Source: Persicaria tinctoria
Taxonomy: Eukaryota; Streptophyta; Magnoliopsida; Caryophyllales; Polygonaceae
DNA: 64,000 nt
Reading direction: 5' to 3'
Assembly: GCA_037127255.1 (NCBI GenBank)
Contig: JBANSL010000020.1
Location: 49,389,098 to 49,453,097, forward strand
The first letter of the stretch is position 1; each line of letters starts with the position of its first letter. The position numbers and the translations under genes were made by a program. The notes under the pieces are model-generated. The model did not search any database. It saw only the letters and a list, made by a program, of their open reading frames with translations, and was not told the origin of the DNA. Below, piece after piece: positions 45,661 through 56,705 of the stretch.

Positions 45661-46216
45661 ATCAATGACTGTATTTGTAGTAGTGGCAAACCATTGCTGT
45701 AGACACTCAAGCATGCCCCTCCCGGATCAAAAAGCATCAACTCATCCTGTTTATCAACCACCTTCATTGGCAATTCATCGAGCCGTTGGCGAACAGATCC
45801 CTCTTGAGTATCAGCCCATAGCATGGGCACTTCTTCGAGCACACCCTGCTTAGCCACCATAAGGGATTCCTTTGCGTCTCCGTTTTCATTCGAGAGATCC
45901 GTTTCCTCGTCGTTCATTGATTTAGGCCTTTCGTCGAACAGTTGGTGAGCAGCGGAATTCACGAGTTCCTTTGCAAGGATTGGATTCACAACGACGTCAG
46001 ACGCTGGCATCTCGTCGATCTGAATTGCTTGTTCCTCATTCGTCATCTCCTCAACTGATTTCTGTCCCGTAGGTGAAAGAGATGAACCACCCTCTTGCTC
46101 TTGATGGATCGAAGGACTGAAGTGGTCTATCCGCGATTGAAGCATCTCCTTAATTTCCATAAACGACTGAGATTGCTTCTGGTCGTCGGACATGGTTGAA
46201 TGGTCAGAGAACCGAA

Positions 46217-46229
46217 GGCTCTGATACCA
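46217..46229 (-). promoter_or_regulatory. Primer-binding site of the FDPGG element
   Basis: The minus strand reads TGGTATCAGAGCC directly after the 5' LTR. This is a perfect match to the initiator-methionine tRNA 3' end as used by plant LTR retrotransposons. Confidence 0.9.
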
Positions 46230-46230
46230 A

Positions 46231-46553
46231 TTATGCGGGTCGAAGATGGATAAAGTCAATCAGGGACCTCGGGAGTCCGAAAGAGGCGAACAACACTCAA
46301 GGATCGGTGGATGTGTAACAGAAATCCCCAATCGAGCAAGTGATGTCAAGTGGGAATGAGATATGAGATCTCAGTACAGAGATTAGAGAGGAAGAGAATA
46401 GGAAGAAGGAGATATTTTCATTAGTTGATTATGAAATAGGAAATACAACTTATATAAGCCTTGAACCAGACTTGACAATTAACATATAAAATATAACGAG
46501 ACCGGGTTCATTACTAAAATAAAATAATAACCCACACACTAAACCCTGCATCA
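46231..46553 (-). repeat. 5' LTR of the FDPGG element
   Basis: It has the same sequence as the left LTR with a few substitutions and one indel (gagaaccggg against gagaccggg). The GTCCC duplication follows at 46554-46558. Confidence 0.9.
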
Positions 46554-46558
46554 GTCCC

Positions 46559-47403
46559 CCTTACGTCGATTCTGCTCGGTCGCCGGATGCCCTCAAATCG
46601 GCCTTGGCGTCTCGCGCCTCCTGTAGCCCTGGCTCTCCTATGGCGCATACGCCTGGTGTCGGCTTGTCTCGGGCCTTGGCAGCGCCGGTCGCTTCCTTGC
46701 TAGTCTCATGGGCGGCGTCACCGGCATTGTTGCCCTAGGCTTTTGTGCGGCGCATTTCCTGTCAACCTATCCCTACGTTTCCTACTTTCTCTTTGGGCAC
46801 ATGGGATCCCCTTGGGCCTTTGTAGGCCCGTTCCCAATCCTTTGGGTCCAAGTCACCTCCTTGGGTCAAAGTTGACCCAACCTCTTATAATAATAAATGG
46901 TTAAATATTTAATCATAATAACACTATATTAAATAATTCCCGGTCGGGCTAGTTATTTCCCGCTTGGGTTTCTGGTGCGTTCGATTCAGATGATGTGTAG
47001 CTCTGCGTTTGGTGTGACTATACTTTCTTTCCGCGTGATGAGGTTCTGGCAGTCGGAGTCGAGACAGGCTGGGACCGCGGCAGTGTGTATCGTTGCGTCT
47101 CTTTTTTCCGGAAGGTTGTTTCCTTGGAGGTTCGTCTTCACTGCCCACAGGTGTCTCCTGATGTGTCGCTGGCATGCGGTGCTGCCTCCGGGAGTGCTTG
47201 GCTTTCGTCTTTCGTCTACGTCCTCATCCCTTTCGGTCTGATTGTTTTTAGTTTCGCCTTTATAGAGTGTTATTGCTTGTATCTTGCACTATCTTTGTAT
47301 TTTGTGTTTGTTTAGACGATTTTTCATCTGCCGACTTGTCGGCCTTCAATGTTCAGGTTTGTCTGACATCGAATTTTTTCCTAATAAAAAAAATAAAAAT
47401 AAA
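46559..47403 (+). other. 3' part of the LINE-like retroposon
   Basis: This is the continuation of 33413-34236 after the nested insertion. It contains only short frames, such as 47085-47315, with no recognised domain. It ends with the A-rich tail and then the 17-bp duplication at 47404-47420. Confidence 0.55.
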
Positions 47404-47420
47404 ATAAAAGCATAGGATAA

Positions 47421-48281
47421 GTAAACCATGTTGAGAAAGATTCCCTATAAAAACATTATTAATAATGGCTAAAATAATTTAAATTTGAAAAATCTTTCTA
47501 AATGTAATCTCTTAACCTATGTCCTTGGGACATAAGTCAGAAAAAACGTTTTTAAAACCTATTAATATAAATTAAATATTGTAAGAGGTTTTTCAACACA
47601 TTCTCTAATGGTGTAGGATAAGAGTCTTATTTTGGAAATTATTTCTCTAATAAAAGTGTTTGACCATATTTTAAATTAAATTCTTAAGGTTTTTTTTTTT
47701 ACAATAAATCTTTCTCAATTTAGATTTTTATCCTATACTTTTAGGATATATGATAATTAAAAACATCTATTTGAGTGATTTTCTACGGTTTCAATTATTG
47801 TGAGTAATTTGAAAAAAGAAGAGGATGATATATTGGATCGTTAAGTGAAACAATAATATATTTAACGGTTGGATTTAAATGTAATATAAAGTCACCACTT
47901 CACTATTTGAGATTAAGCACCACATTAAGATGATGATGAGTTGGTGAGTGTGAAAAGAATATTACTATATAGCTACTATTACTTCTTTTTTTACATGTAC
48001 AAACTTTGTGTAAAGTAAATGGGGTGTAAAGTAAAAAGAAGGGTTAGCTTGTTTAATATACTCCTACTACGGGGTATTGTCCAAATTTAACAATTCAATA
48101 ACTTGCAAAAAGAAAACCTTTTAACAAAAAATGTTAAAAAAATTTCACGATTTTTAAAATTAAAATAAAAAATAAAAATAAACGTACTAAATGTCCTAAG
48201 ATTATAGAATTGCTAGTAAATGTCAATTATTTTTTCATAATACCAACACTACCTTCCCTTTAATCTGTACTCCTCTCTCAG
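47421..48281. other. AT-rich intergenic, unclassified short repeats
   Basis: There is no gene. Words like agaaagattccctataaaa and cttaacctatg resemble stretches near 23830 and 27490, so these may be members of one unclassified MITE family. Boundaries could not be set. Confidence 0.4.
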
Positions 48282-48860
48282 TCAGATCTGGGTGAATCCG
48301 CTCATTTTCTTCACCGTCTTCCTCCCAAATCCCATGGCCAGATCGCCGCCGGAGAAGTACTGCACCTCCAGGATCGCAGCAAGGACCAGGTATTGTACCT
48401 TCGGGATCCCGATCTCGACAGATCCGTTCAGATTTCTACACCTTTCCTCCTTTGTTTCCTCTCGGTAAAGATCCAGTTGCAGATCGAGTTCTCTTCCTTT
48501 GAGATTTTTCGAATCGTGATCGAATTTCCCCAAGCGGATCTAAGGTAAGGAGCTTGTTCTGATGTCGCCAGTGGCATATTGGTCGTCGGTGCTGGAAGAG
48601 GTGCCGTCACTTCTTCTCCTCCGACAGGGACTACTCTTAACGGCGCCGTTGAATTCTTCCTCAAGTCCCACGGTTACACCTTCCTCATCTCCCAGATTGA
48701 GGTCTTGTTCGTCGTCGTTGCATTCGCTCCGATTCCCACTGATTGTTCCAGATCTGCCGGACTTACACGACAGTGTCTATGACCTCGGAGCAATTTTTTA
48801 ATCTCGTTGTGAAATTGCTTCGTGGTTCATCCGATTTCATTTTGCTCACAAAGTCAAAGC
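48282..48860 (+). other. GC-richer exon-like segment, unidentified
   Basis: Base composition changes sharply from the AT-rich surroundings. A plus-strand frame (about 48560-48782) contains ILVVGAGRGAVTSSPPTGTT followed by AVEFFLKSHGYTFLISQ. It matches no family I recognise and lacks a clear start. It may be a leader exon or a captured gene piece. Confidence 0.3.
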
Positions 48861-49009
48861 CTCAATTGGGATTTATTTTCCATTGTTTATTGATCGGATT
48901 AGCCTTGATTTAATTAATCTTTGTTAATCAATTCCATTTGAATTGCAATTTGAAGGGTTTATTGAAGATCTGAGATTGGAGATTAAGCTTTGACTTGCAT
49001 CTTCGTTGT

Positions 49010-49890
49010 TGGGTGTATACGTTGTTTTATTTTGATTACAGTGTGACCACCTTTTTTTTTTTTGTTACATGGTGGCACCACTATGTAACAAAAAGTAGGT
49101 GTAGACTCCGAACATCTAATTACAATTCAGCCCACATAACTTAAGAATTAAAACCTAACCCAACACCTAATTACAAATTCAGCCCATAAGATTCCAATTT
49201 GGCAATTTCCGCACTTTGGCCATTCAGCTTCTCGGATCCAATCCAATCATGTTCGCTCCTTCGTATCAACTCTTGTAATTTCCACAATAATAGCCTCAAA
49301 ATGCCTGAAATCAATAAAAAGTAGGTGTAGACTCCGAAATTGCAAAATAAAATAAATAAAGTATAAAATATGATAAATATGCATGAAAATGACCAAAACT
49401 AATATGCAAATGCAATCCTAAAATATGACTAAAATAGATGCTATCACTTACCCATTCATATATTAGAGGAGAATTATCACCATATTTATTTTGACTTCTC
49501 ATTAAGCTCTATAGAGGTTGTGCTTCCCTTATCATATGATTTCTCTTTGATTATAGTGTCTATGATCATGTTTTTATAGTGGTCGCAATATCTATGACTT
49601 TATTTTTATTATGGTGACAAAAGGAATTACATTTTTAATATTTTTAATTATGGTTACACTACTTTAAAAAAAATATAGAAAACTAGAAATTAAAAATTAG
49701 AGAAGAACTGTCATCACATGTATTTTGACTTCTCATTAGCCCTATAGAGTTTGTGCTTCCCATTTCCAGTGTCTATGATCATGTTTTTGTTTTGATTATA
49801 GTGTCTATAACCCCGTTTTTAGTTTGGTTTGTTTTTATTACAGTGTCTATAACCCCGTTTTTATTTTGGTTACAACGTCTATGAATTCAT
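49010..49890. repeat. Degenerate minisatellite-like repeats
   Basis: Words such as tgattatagtgtctat, atgatcatgtttttatagtgg and ataaccccgtttttattttgg recur about every 30-40 bases. The phrase aaaagtaggtgtagactccgaa occurs at 49090 and 49318. There is no coding content. Confidence 0.5.
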
Positions 49891-50283
49891 ATAGGGTTTA
49901 GGTTCAAGTACATGATGGGAGCGAAATCTTGGTCGTTTAATGACACCAAAATAAAAATAAAAATTATAATTGAAATCACTACCACCTCTCAAGTCTCACC
50001 CACCTTCCTGTATATTTGTCTGAATATTGTTTCAGTGCAGTGTACCAATTTTTTTTACAAGTAAACACACCTATATGAACTCAAATTTGTCAAACATAGC
50101 AAATTTCTATGAGTTTTTAATTGAACATCATAAATCATGCGTTGTCAACTCACAAGATTAACCACTAATTTGTCAAACATACCAATTTTCTATGGGTTTT
50201 TAATTGAACATATAGGTTTACAGTACTACAATAATGAATTAGGAGTAGTAAATTAGGAGGAGAATAAGGAGACCGAAACAGGG
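49891..50283. other. AT-rich intergenic
   Basis: There is no gene. The words tttgtcaaacatagcaaatttctatg recur as tttgtcaaacataccaattttctatg near 50170, a small local duplication. Confidence 0.45.
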
Positions 50284-50784
50284 GTGTTGAATGTAGTGTG
50301 GAGCAACATCGTCAGTCGTCACCGCTGCCGCCGCCTTCAATTGTGTCCACCGCCCCCGCCTTGTCCCATCGGCGACCACACTCTCCTCCTCCGCCGCCGC
50401 CTCTCCGATGTTCCGATTGAAGTCCTCAACCACTCCTTCTCCGCGCTCTTCGCAGCCATGGCCGCCACCGGCGTCGAGCGCCGGATTCCCTCTCGCTCAA
50501 GTTCTCGCACTCGTCGATCTCCTCCTCCCCCAATTGAAGAATTCCAGATTTCATCCTCGATCTCCTCCTCCTCCTCGATCTCCTTCCTTCAAATCCGAGA
50601 TTCAATTCCGCCATCGACGAAGCCGTGTAGCCACATCTTCTTCCTGATTTTCACCATTGAATTTGCTCCCATCTCGCTCCAGCAGATCTCGCTCCCATCT
50701 TCTTCCTCGATTCCGCCAGATCTCGCTCCACCGCTTCATCTTATTTTAATTTGGGGAATGGGAAGAAAGAAACGGGATTACTAA
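50284..50784 (+). other. GC-rich open segment, unidentified
   Basis: A 166-codon frame is open through a cytosine-rich stretch and includes LSDVPIEVLNHSFSALFAAM. The rest is low-complexity Ser/Pro. An overlapping frame reads equally open. It could be a captured exon or a leader region. I recognise no family and do not call it as a gene. Confidence 0.25.
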
Positions 50785-50984
50785 GACAGGGTAAAATTGA
50801 AAAAAGTGGACACTCACCTAATATTTCAACCCTTTTATCTTAGGTCTTTAATTTTGGTCATCAAAAGTACACTTACCAAAATAACCCTAAAATTAATGAG
50901 ATTTTGACTGGTAGAGTATCCCGTTTAGGACACATTAATAAATCTCGACATTAATTCCTATTAATTACTTGATAGTTGATATTA

Positions 50985-51210
50985 TAGCAACGTTTCGGCT
51001 ATATACACCGCAAATCCGCACGTCCTTAACGACGTACATGCACGTCGTAATTAACGTGCAAGGTGGATAGACCCTAAAGCGTGCCTACGTGCACGCCCGT
51101 ATTTTTTTTAAAAAAAAAAACCTATATGCACGTCCTTAAGGACGTGCATGCACATCCTTAACAAAGTGCAACAAAGTGCATGCACTTTATTAAGGATGTG
51201 CATGCACTTT
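50985..51210. repeat. MITE remnant with CGTCCTTAAGGACG palindromes
   Basis: It begins tttcggctatatacaccgcaaat, the same terminus as the complete small element at 61299-61435. It then carries several palindromic words such as cacgtccttaaggacgtg. The opposite terminus was not found, so this copy is truncated or rearranged. Confidence 0.55.
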
Positions 51211-51429
51211 TTTATTCTAAATCAACACCCTGCATGTATGCAAAATTCATTAACTTAAAGAAAAATGATAAATCAAATTTATAAAATATATATGAATGAA
51301 TAAAATCTAATTTCATAAACTTATGTGATTCAATCAAAACCAATTCTATAAGTGTTACCTATATTAATCCATACTTTTCTTTTTGTATTCCAAATGAGCA
51401 CCCTGCATCTATGCAAAATTCGTAAACTT

Positions 51430-52180
51430 AAAGAATTTATTAGATAATATAAGGTTTTATAGTATTATTATAAGAATTTATTAGATAATATAAGGTGTTA
51501 CCTATATCAATCCATACTTTAATAATAAAGGTTTTATAGTATTATTATAAGAATTTATTAGATAATATAAGGTTTTATTCAACACTTATTAGTTACTTAT
51601 ATGATTATTAATTAGTCATTTTAAATAAAAAATTACAATAGATAATTATTAATTAGTCATTTTAAATAATTATAATGTTTTCTCTTATAAAACTTATAGC
51701 ATGTACCAATTATATTCTATCTTCATTTGGAATAAATTAACTATTTTATGAATCTGAAAATAAGGTCTCAAAAATATTATACCCATTAGTTAATATAAGG
51801 TTTTATCCAATAATTATTAGTTATTTATATGATTTTTCCTCAAAACATACACTTATAGTATTCTTATAATAATTTATTAGTTAATATAAGGTTTTATCTA
51901 GTACTTATTAGTTACTTATGTTATTTTTCCTTAAAACACACGCTTATAGTATACTTATAACAATATATTAGTTCATGTAAGGATTTATCCAACAATTATT
52001 ATTTACTTATATGATTTATCCTCAAAACACACACTTATAGTATTCTCATAACAAAATATTAGTTAATATAAGGTTTTATCCAACTATTATTAGTTACTTA
52101 TATTATTTTACTTAAAATACACACTTATAGTATTCTTATAACAATATACTTCTTATTAGTTAATATAAGGTTTTATCCGA
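51430..52180. repeat. Minisatellite, unit about 90 bp
   Basis: A unit containing aaggttttatccaacaatta, ttagttacttatatga and acacttatagtattcttata repeats with a period near 88-91 bases from about 51790, with more degraded units before. Further single units continue to about 52460, past an interstitial telomere tract. It is AT-rich and non-coding. Confidence 0.75.
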
Positions 52181-52185
52181 TATAA

Positions 52186-52217
52186 GGTTTAGGGTTTAGG
52201 GTTTAGGGTTTGGGGTT
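52186..52217 (+). repeat. Interstitial telomere-like tract
   Basis: The tract reads GG followed by three exact TTTAGGG units and a fourth changed to TTTGGGG. This is the Arabidopsis-type plant telomere repeat. It sits within the 90-bp minisatellite array. Confidence 0.85.
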
Positions 52218-52609
52218 GTTTAGCAAAATCATATAAGGAACTATTGTTGGAAAAAACTTATATTAACTAATAAATTGTTATAAAAATACTTATATTAACT
52301 AATAAATTGTTATAAAAATACTATAAGTGTGTGTTGTAAGGTCTTAATGGCGAATATAAGATTTTATCCAACAAATATTAGTTATTTATATGATTTTTTT
52401 CTCAAAACATACATTTGTAGTATTATTATAAGAATTTATTAGATAATATAAGGTCTTTTATAATTTATATATATATAATTCTAAAAATTTATAAGATTAA
52501 AAGAATCTCACTTTGATAAACTAATATCTATATTTTAATTTATATATACTCGTATATTTATTATATTCGTAAAAGAAGAGAAATGGTAGGTGGAACAAGG
52601 GGAAAATGA

Positions 52610-52705
52610 AAAATAAAAATAAAAACACAAAGTGTCCCCATGGAGGGTCGAACCCAGGTCTCCACCACTTTCCTCCCAATACCAATCCACTATACCAGAT
52701 TATGT
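52610..52705 (-). mobile_element. Short tRNA-derived SINE-like sequence
   Basis: The minus strand has an A-box-like TGGTATAGTGGATTGG and, about 35 bases later, a B-box-like GGGTTCGACCC. An A/T-rich tail (tttttatttttatttttc) follows. This is the organisation of a short plant SINE. No duplication was found. Confidence 0.5.
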
Positions 52706-53500
52706 TATTGTCTTTTTTAAAAAGTATTTAATTAATCTATTAAATTTAATAGCTTAGTAATAAAATGTATCACGATTCACGAGATACATTTATTGGGAGA
52801 TAAAATAGCACATGGATCAAGTATATTAGCCACCGGATAAGAATTGAAATGGACGATTAGGATTGTATTTTATTACTCTTCTTACTTATTCTAAAAATAT
52901 ACTCCGTATATGATATAAAATCCAAAAATATCTTTTAAAAATATAATTATGGGTCCACATCAACTTAAATATTTTAAAAAATATATAATTTAAATAAATA
53001 ATTTCCTTATTTAATAAAAAAATTTAAAATTACATTAGATAATTATTAATTAGTCATTTTAAATAATTATAATGTTCTCTCTTATAAAACTTAAAAATAT
53101 AATGTTCTCTCTTATGAAAAATAAAATTTGTTTGATTAAAAATGTAATTAAGAATAAAGTTCGGTAGAAAATTACAAAACTTAGAAAATTCATCTTCTTC
53201 CTCGTTAACTAGTGGTCAGCCTCCATGGATCTGCTACAAGCCTACAATGGAGAAATGTGAACCAAATCCAAAATTGAGTATACCAAAATGTTCCTCTTTT
53301 GATGTTGATCGATCTGATATATTCAATTGCAATGAACAGTTGAAAAAATCATCCCAAACGACACCAAATTCGATTTGGGGCAAAATGAACTTGGACGAAA
53401 CGGGGCTTAATTCGTTGATCATATCACAAGTTAAACACGTTTTAGACATTGGGATGTTGAATAGCAGTTAAACGAGGGCTGAATTCGTTGATCATCTTTC
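52706..53500. other. AT-rich intergenic, nothing clear
   Basis: There is no gene. A 74-codon plus-strand frame and an antisense frame overlap at 53234-53471. Neither is recognisable. Confidence 0.4.
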
Positions 53501-53519
53501 ACTTTGAACAACGTCAGTT

Positions 53520-55080
53520 TTGAATCGTTGGAGGCTTCAATCTCTTAAAGGACTTGCTGAACGGCATTGGGCGAATTCGTATAGTCATGACGGAGATGGT
53601 GGTGGCACCAGGCAGAGGAATACCAGGGTGACGGAGACGTTGGCGGCGAAGAGGGCGGAGCCGCGTAGGAAGACCAGGTCAATAGAGATGGTGGCGCCAT
53701 GGCGGCACCAGGCAGAGGAACGCTGCATATGATGCTGCATTTTACTGTTTGATTTTTTTGTTTTTTTAAATAAAAAATATTTTTCTAAGACCCTAAAATA
53801 TGTATTAAACACGGTTTGAAATCGCTTTTTTATATAAAAATATTTTTTTCCCGCTTTGTTCAAATTTATGGATTTACCCAAAAAATTTCTCTGATAAAAC
53901 CGCAACAAATGAATATTTTTATAAATATATTTGAAATTGTGAATATTTTGATAAATAAATATTTTATAGTGAATATTTTGAAAAATGATTATATATTATA
54001 CATATAATAATATAATAAATAAAAAGTTGTGTTCACCTTCAATTTAAAACTAATTCATTATATTTTTTGCTCAAAATGATTCGTCTTTTATATTTTTTTA
54101 ATTTCTATTCCATACAATGTTAAAAACATGTCTACAGCTCAATTGATCAAACATCAAACTTACTATGAGAACCTAATTGATCAAACATCAAACTATGTAC
54201 GAGATAAATTCAAACATCTAACAACATAAAATTTCAACTTGTGAAAAAATATATTTCACATTTTTAACCAGTATGATAAATTCAAAACAAACTTTTTTTT
54301 TCAATCCATGTCTAATTATGATATCTAGCAATATTATATATATATTACTTTATGATTTTGACTTACTTTATCATTTATACTAACAATATTTTTTGAATAA
54401 AAAATATGTATAACTTAGTACTAAATTTTTTATTATATATAACTTAGTACTAAATTTTTTATTATAGTGTCTTTTGGGGTTGAACTTAGTGTGCTCATTT
54501 GAACAAAATCGAAAAGTTTGGGTGGGTATACAAGAACTAGGGTGTTCATTTGATAGAGAAAATTTCTTTTTTAGACAATTACGTAAGAAATAGGGTGCTA
54601 TTTTTAAAAATATAGGAAGTTTAAGCATCAGATTGTAAGAACAAAATGCTCTCTACATAAAGCCCATACCAATATAGCCCAATATCATCATCAGATTCCC
54701 AAAAAACCCTAAAGTCGCTCGCTAGATACTTTGCCCTCTTCACCGCCACTATCTCCGTCGCCTCTGCCCGCTGCCGCCACCATCTCTGTTGCCCTGGTCT
54801 TTCTTCGCCCACTTCTGTCACCATTCCCGTCGACCTGATCTTTTCCGCTCGCTGCCGCAACCATCACCGCCGATTTGGTCTTCCTCCGCAACTTCGCCCT
54901 CTTCGTCGCCAAAAACTCTGTCGCCTGGTCTTCCTCTGACCGGTGTCGGTTTTGAATCGTTGTCAACCTCTCCATCGCCCTGGTTTTTGTGAACATGTCT
55001 ATTTTTTATTTCACCCTCGTCTCTGTCCACCTCGATCCTTTGTCCAAAATTTGTGAAATCTCTGAATTAGGGATAACATC
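53520..55080. repeat. Two GC-rich segments in inverted orientation
   Basis: 53580-53735 (plus) and 54720-54960 (reverse complement) share gaagaccagg, gacggagatggtggcggc and gcgaagagggcg words. Each is itself built of about 50-bp imperfect units. They flank an AT-rich 54000-54600 core. The pattern suggests a foldback-type element or inverted duplication. The translated frames are repetitive (Gly, Glu, Arg) and I do not call them genes. Confidence 0.45.
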
Positions 55081-55371
55081 GTTTAAACTCATTTTTATCC
55101 GAAATCTCAAAATTGGTTATGTAAATCTACATAACAACACATATGGAAGCTCTTAGAATGTATTTGGTTGAGTTTTCAGCGAGATTATAGGGGTTGAATT
55201 TCACCCATTTTTACGGACGGGAGGTTGAAGATGATGAGGTTGAACCGGTTCGGTTCACTTTTTTTCGTCTCCCCTGGGCTCAGTTCAGTGAACCAACTTA
55301 GACCACAAATTATACTCCGTATTACATGTAATCATATATCCACTTATATATGTTGGAATTTATTTATTTTA

Positions 55372-56096
55372 GGGCAAATTGCATAAAATAGTACGAACTT
55401 TAGGAGTGGTTGCACTCAGTGGCACGAACTTAAAAAAATGCAAAAATAATCACCAACTTTGGTGTTTAGTTGTGGTCAGTGGCACGTATACCCCTTATCT
55501 CGCTAATGTGGACTAGTGGGGGTGCTTACATGAAAAAAAAATTCATTAAAAAGGCATATAGCGATATATGAATTAGTGAGAATGCTTACATGTCTTTTTT
55601 TAAAAAAAAATTAAAAGACATAAAAGACGTGCCAAAATTATGAAACTAGCTAGGTTCTAATTTTATTAGTTATTTCATGTAATTCCAAATCAGAGATAAT
55701 TGTGACAAATATAGCATTTGTAAATTAAAATAACTAGTACCAAATTTTAATTTGCAAATGTTATATTTGTCACAATTATCTTTGATTTGGAATTACATGC
55801 AATAAAAAATAAAATTGGAACCTAGCTGGTTTTATAATTTTGGCACATCTTTTATGTCTTTTAATTTAAAAAAAAAACATATAAGCATTCTCATTAATTC
55901 ATATCTCGCTATATGTCTTTTTAATTAAAAAAATTCCATGTAAGCACCCTCACTAGTCCACATTAACGAGATAGGGGTATACGTGCCACTGACCGCAACT
56001 AAACATCAAAGTTGGTGATTATTTTTGTATTATTTTAAGTTCGTGCCACTGAGTGCAACCAACCCCAAAGTTCGTACTATTTTATGCAATTTTCCC
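55372..56096. mobile_element. Foldback Mutator-like MITE, 725 bp
   Basis: The two halves (about 55372-55725 and 55745-56096) are inverted copies along almost their whole length, separated by a short loop. The ends are GGGCAAATTGCATAAAATAG and GGGAAAATTGCATAAAATAG. They are flanked by 9-bp repeats TTTATTTTA and ATTATTTTA (8 of 9 matching). Length of duplication and long TIRs fit a Mutator-like foldback element. There is no coding capacity. Confidence 0.8.
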
Positions 56097-56705
56097 ATTA
56101 TTTTATTTAATTTAAAATGCATAAATTAAATAATTAGAATAATAAGGGGTTTTATCAATTATCACTTTAAATAAATTCTTATAATTATTTTACTTAGAAT
56201 AACAATGAAAATTATTCTAAAACTTTACCTATTTTACTTAATTAAATCCAAAATTTCCATTGGAAATGAGTGAGGTAAGAGACATTAATTGTTGATGCTA
56301 TAATCAAGGTTGTCTACTATTCCAATTACTCCCCTAAAAGCCGCAGGTAATTATTACCCTACCATCTTATTTTTCATTTTTTTTAAAGTTGACTTACTTT
56401 TGACCAAAAGAATGTTACAATTTTACCCCTAAATAAGCTTACTAGAGGGTAAGAGAATCATTATCCCTAAATAATCCAACTATAAAAGTAGTTGTTGAAT
56501 GTAGCATAAAACTTTAATGTTTCGAAAAATGGGTAGAGTTTGAATAAAAAAAAAGTATAACACTAAACGGTTAAACGAATGAAAATACTCTATTATATTA
56601 ATGTAAATATTATATTTTATTAGTATAAGGTTGTTTAAGTATGAATATAGTATAAATATGAGTAGTTATACAAACATATATATGGAGTATAATATAAAAT
56701 AAATA
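56097..56705. other. AT-rich intergenic, nothing seen
   Basis: No gene or RNA was identified. The stretch links the foldback element and a Stowaway MITE. Confidence 0.5.

Larger units (their letters stand above)
36628..45685. mobile_element. CACTA transposon, 9.06 kb, carrying host gene pieces
   Basis: It starts CACTAGTACATATTTTCCC and ends (reverse complement) CACTACTACAAATACAG, with the 3-bp target duplication GCA (36625-36627 and 45686-45688). Both ends carry subterminal arrays of atggcgtttt/aaaacgccat words (36650-36890 and 45430-45660), typical of CACTA elements. It inserted in the FDPGG coding frame. No TNP1 or TNP2 transposase motif is visible, so it is non-autonomous. Its content is exon-like host sequence, a DOMON gene fragment and a deleted Gypsy element. 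Confidence 0.88.
34442..46193 (-). pseudogene. FDPGG-repeat gag-like protein, split by CACTA
   Basis: The start at 46193 lies 24 bases past the primer site and opens MSDDQKQSQSFMEIKEMLQ. The frame runs to 45689, is interrupted by the CACTA element, and resumes at 36624 in the same frame. It continues through two in-frame stops (near 36203 and 36124) and remains open to 34442, inside the 3' LTR. Without interruptions it would span roughly 890 codons. The motif hydrophobic-FDPGG-hydrophobic recurs: LMLFDPGGACL, LLCFDPGGECL, SIFDPEGGLML, MILDRGGNLL, SLDPGGGES, FVFDPGGRLLV and FVFDPGGKH. The segment LAKELVNSAAHQLFD is echoed as LAKELIRSNARQVFD, so the protein arose by internal duplication. I know no assigned domain for it. 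A structural gag-like role is inference from position. Confidence 0.75.
34237..46553 (-). mobile_element. Non-autonomous LTR retrotransposon encoding an FDPGG-repeat protein
   Basis: It has two LTRs of about 323 bp (34237-34560 and 46231-46553), a perfect initiator-Met tRNA primer site and the 5-bp target duplication GTCCC (34232-34236 and 46554-46558). Without the CACTA element inside, it is about 3.3 kb. Its only coding sequence is a gag-like protein with repeated FDPGG motifs. There is no protease, integrase or reverse transcriptase, so it would rely on enzymes of another element. LTRs differ by only a handful of bases, so insertion was fairly recent. Confidence 0.85.
33413..47403 (+). mobile_element. 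LINE-like retroposon split by nested insertions
   Basis: The host element consists of 33413-34236 plus 46559-47403 (about 1.7 kb). It is flanked by 17-bp direct repeats and ends in an A-rich tail (taataaaaaaaataaaaataa, about 47383-47403). The left part has a 171-codon Ser/Pro-rich frame (33595-34110) of unknown identity, and the right part has only short frames. No reverse transcriptase is present, so it is a non-autonomous or internally deleted LINE, or another retroposed sequence. Everything from 34237 to 46553 is a later insertion. Confidence 0.65.
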
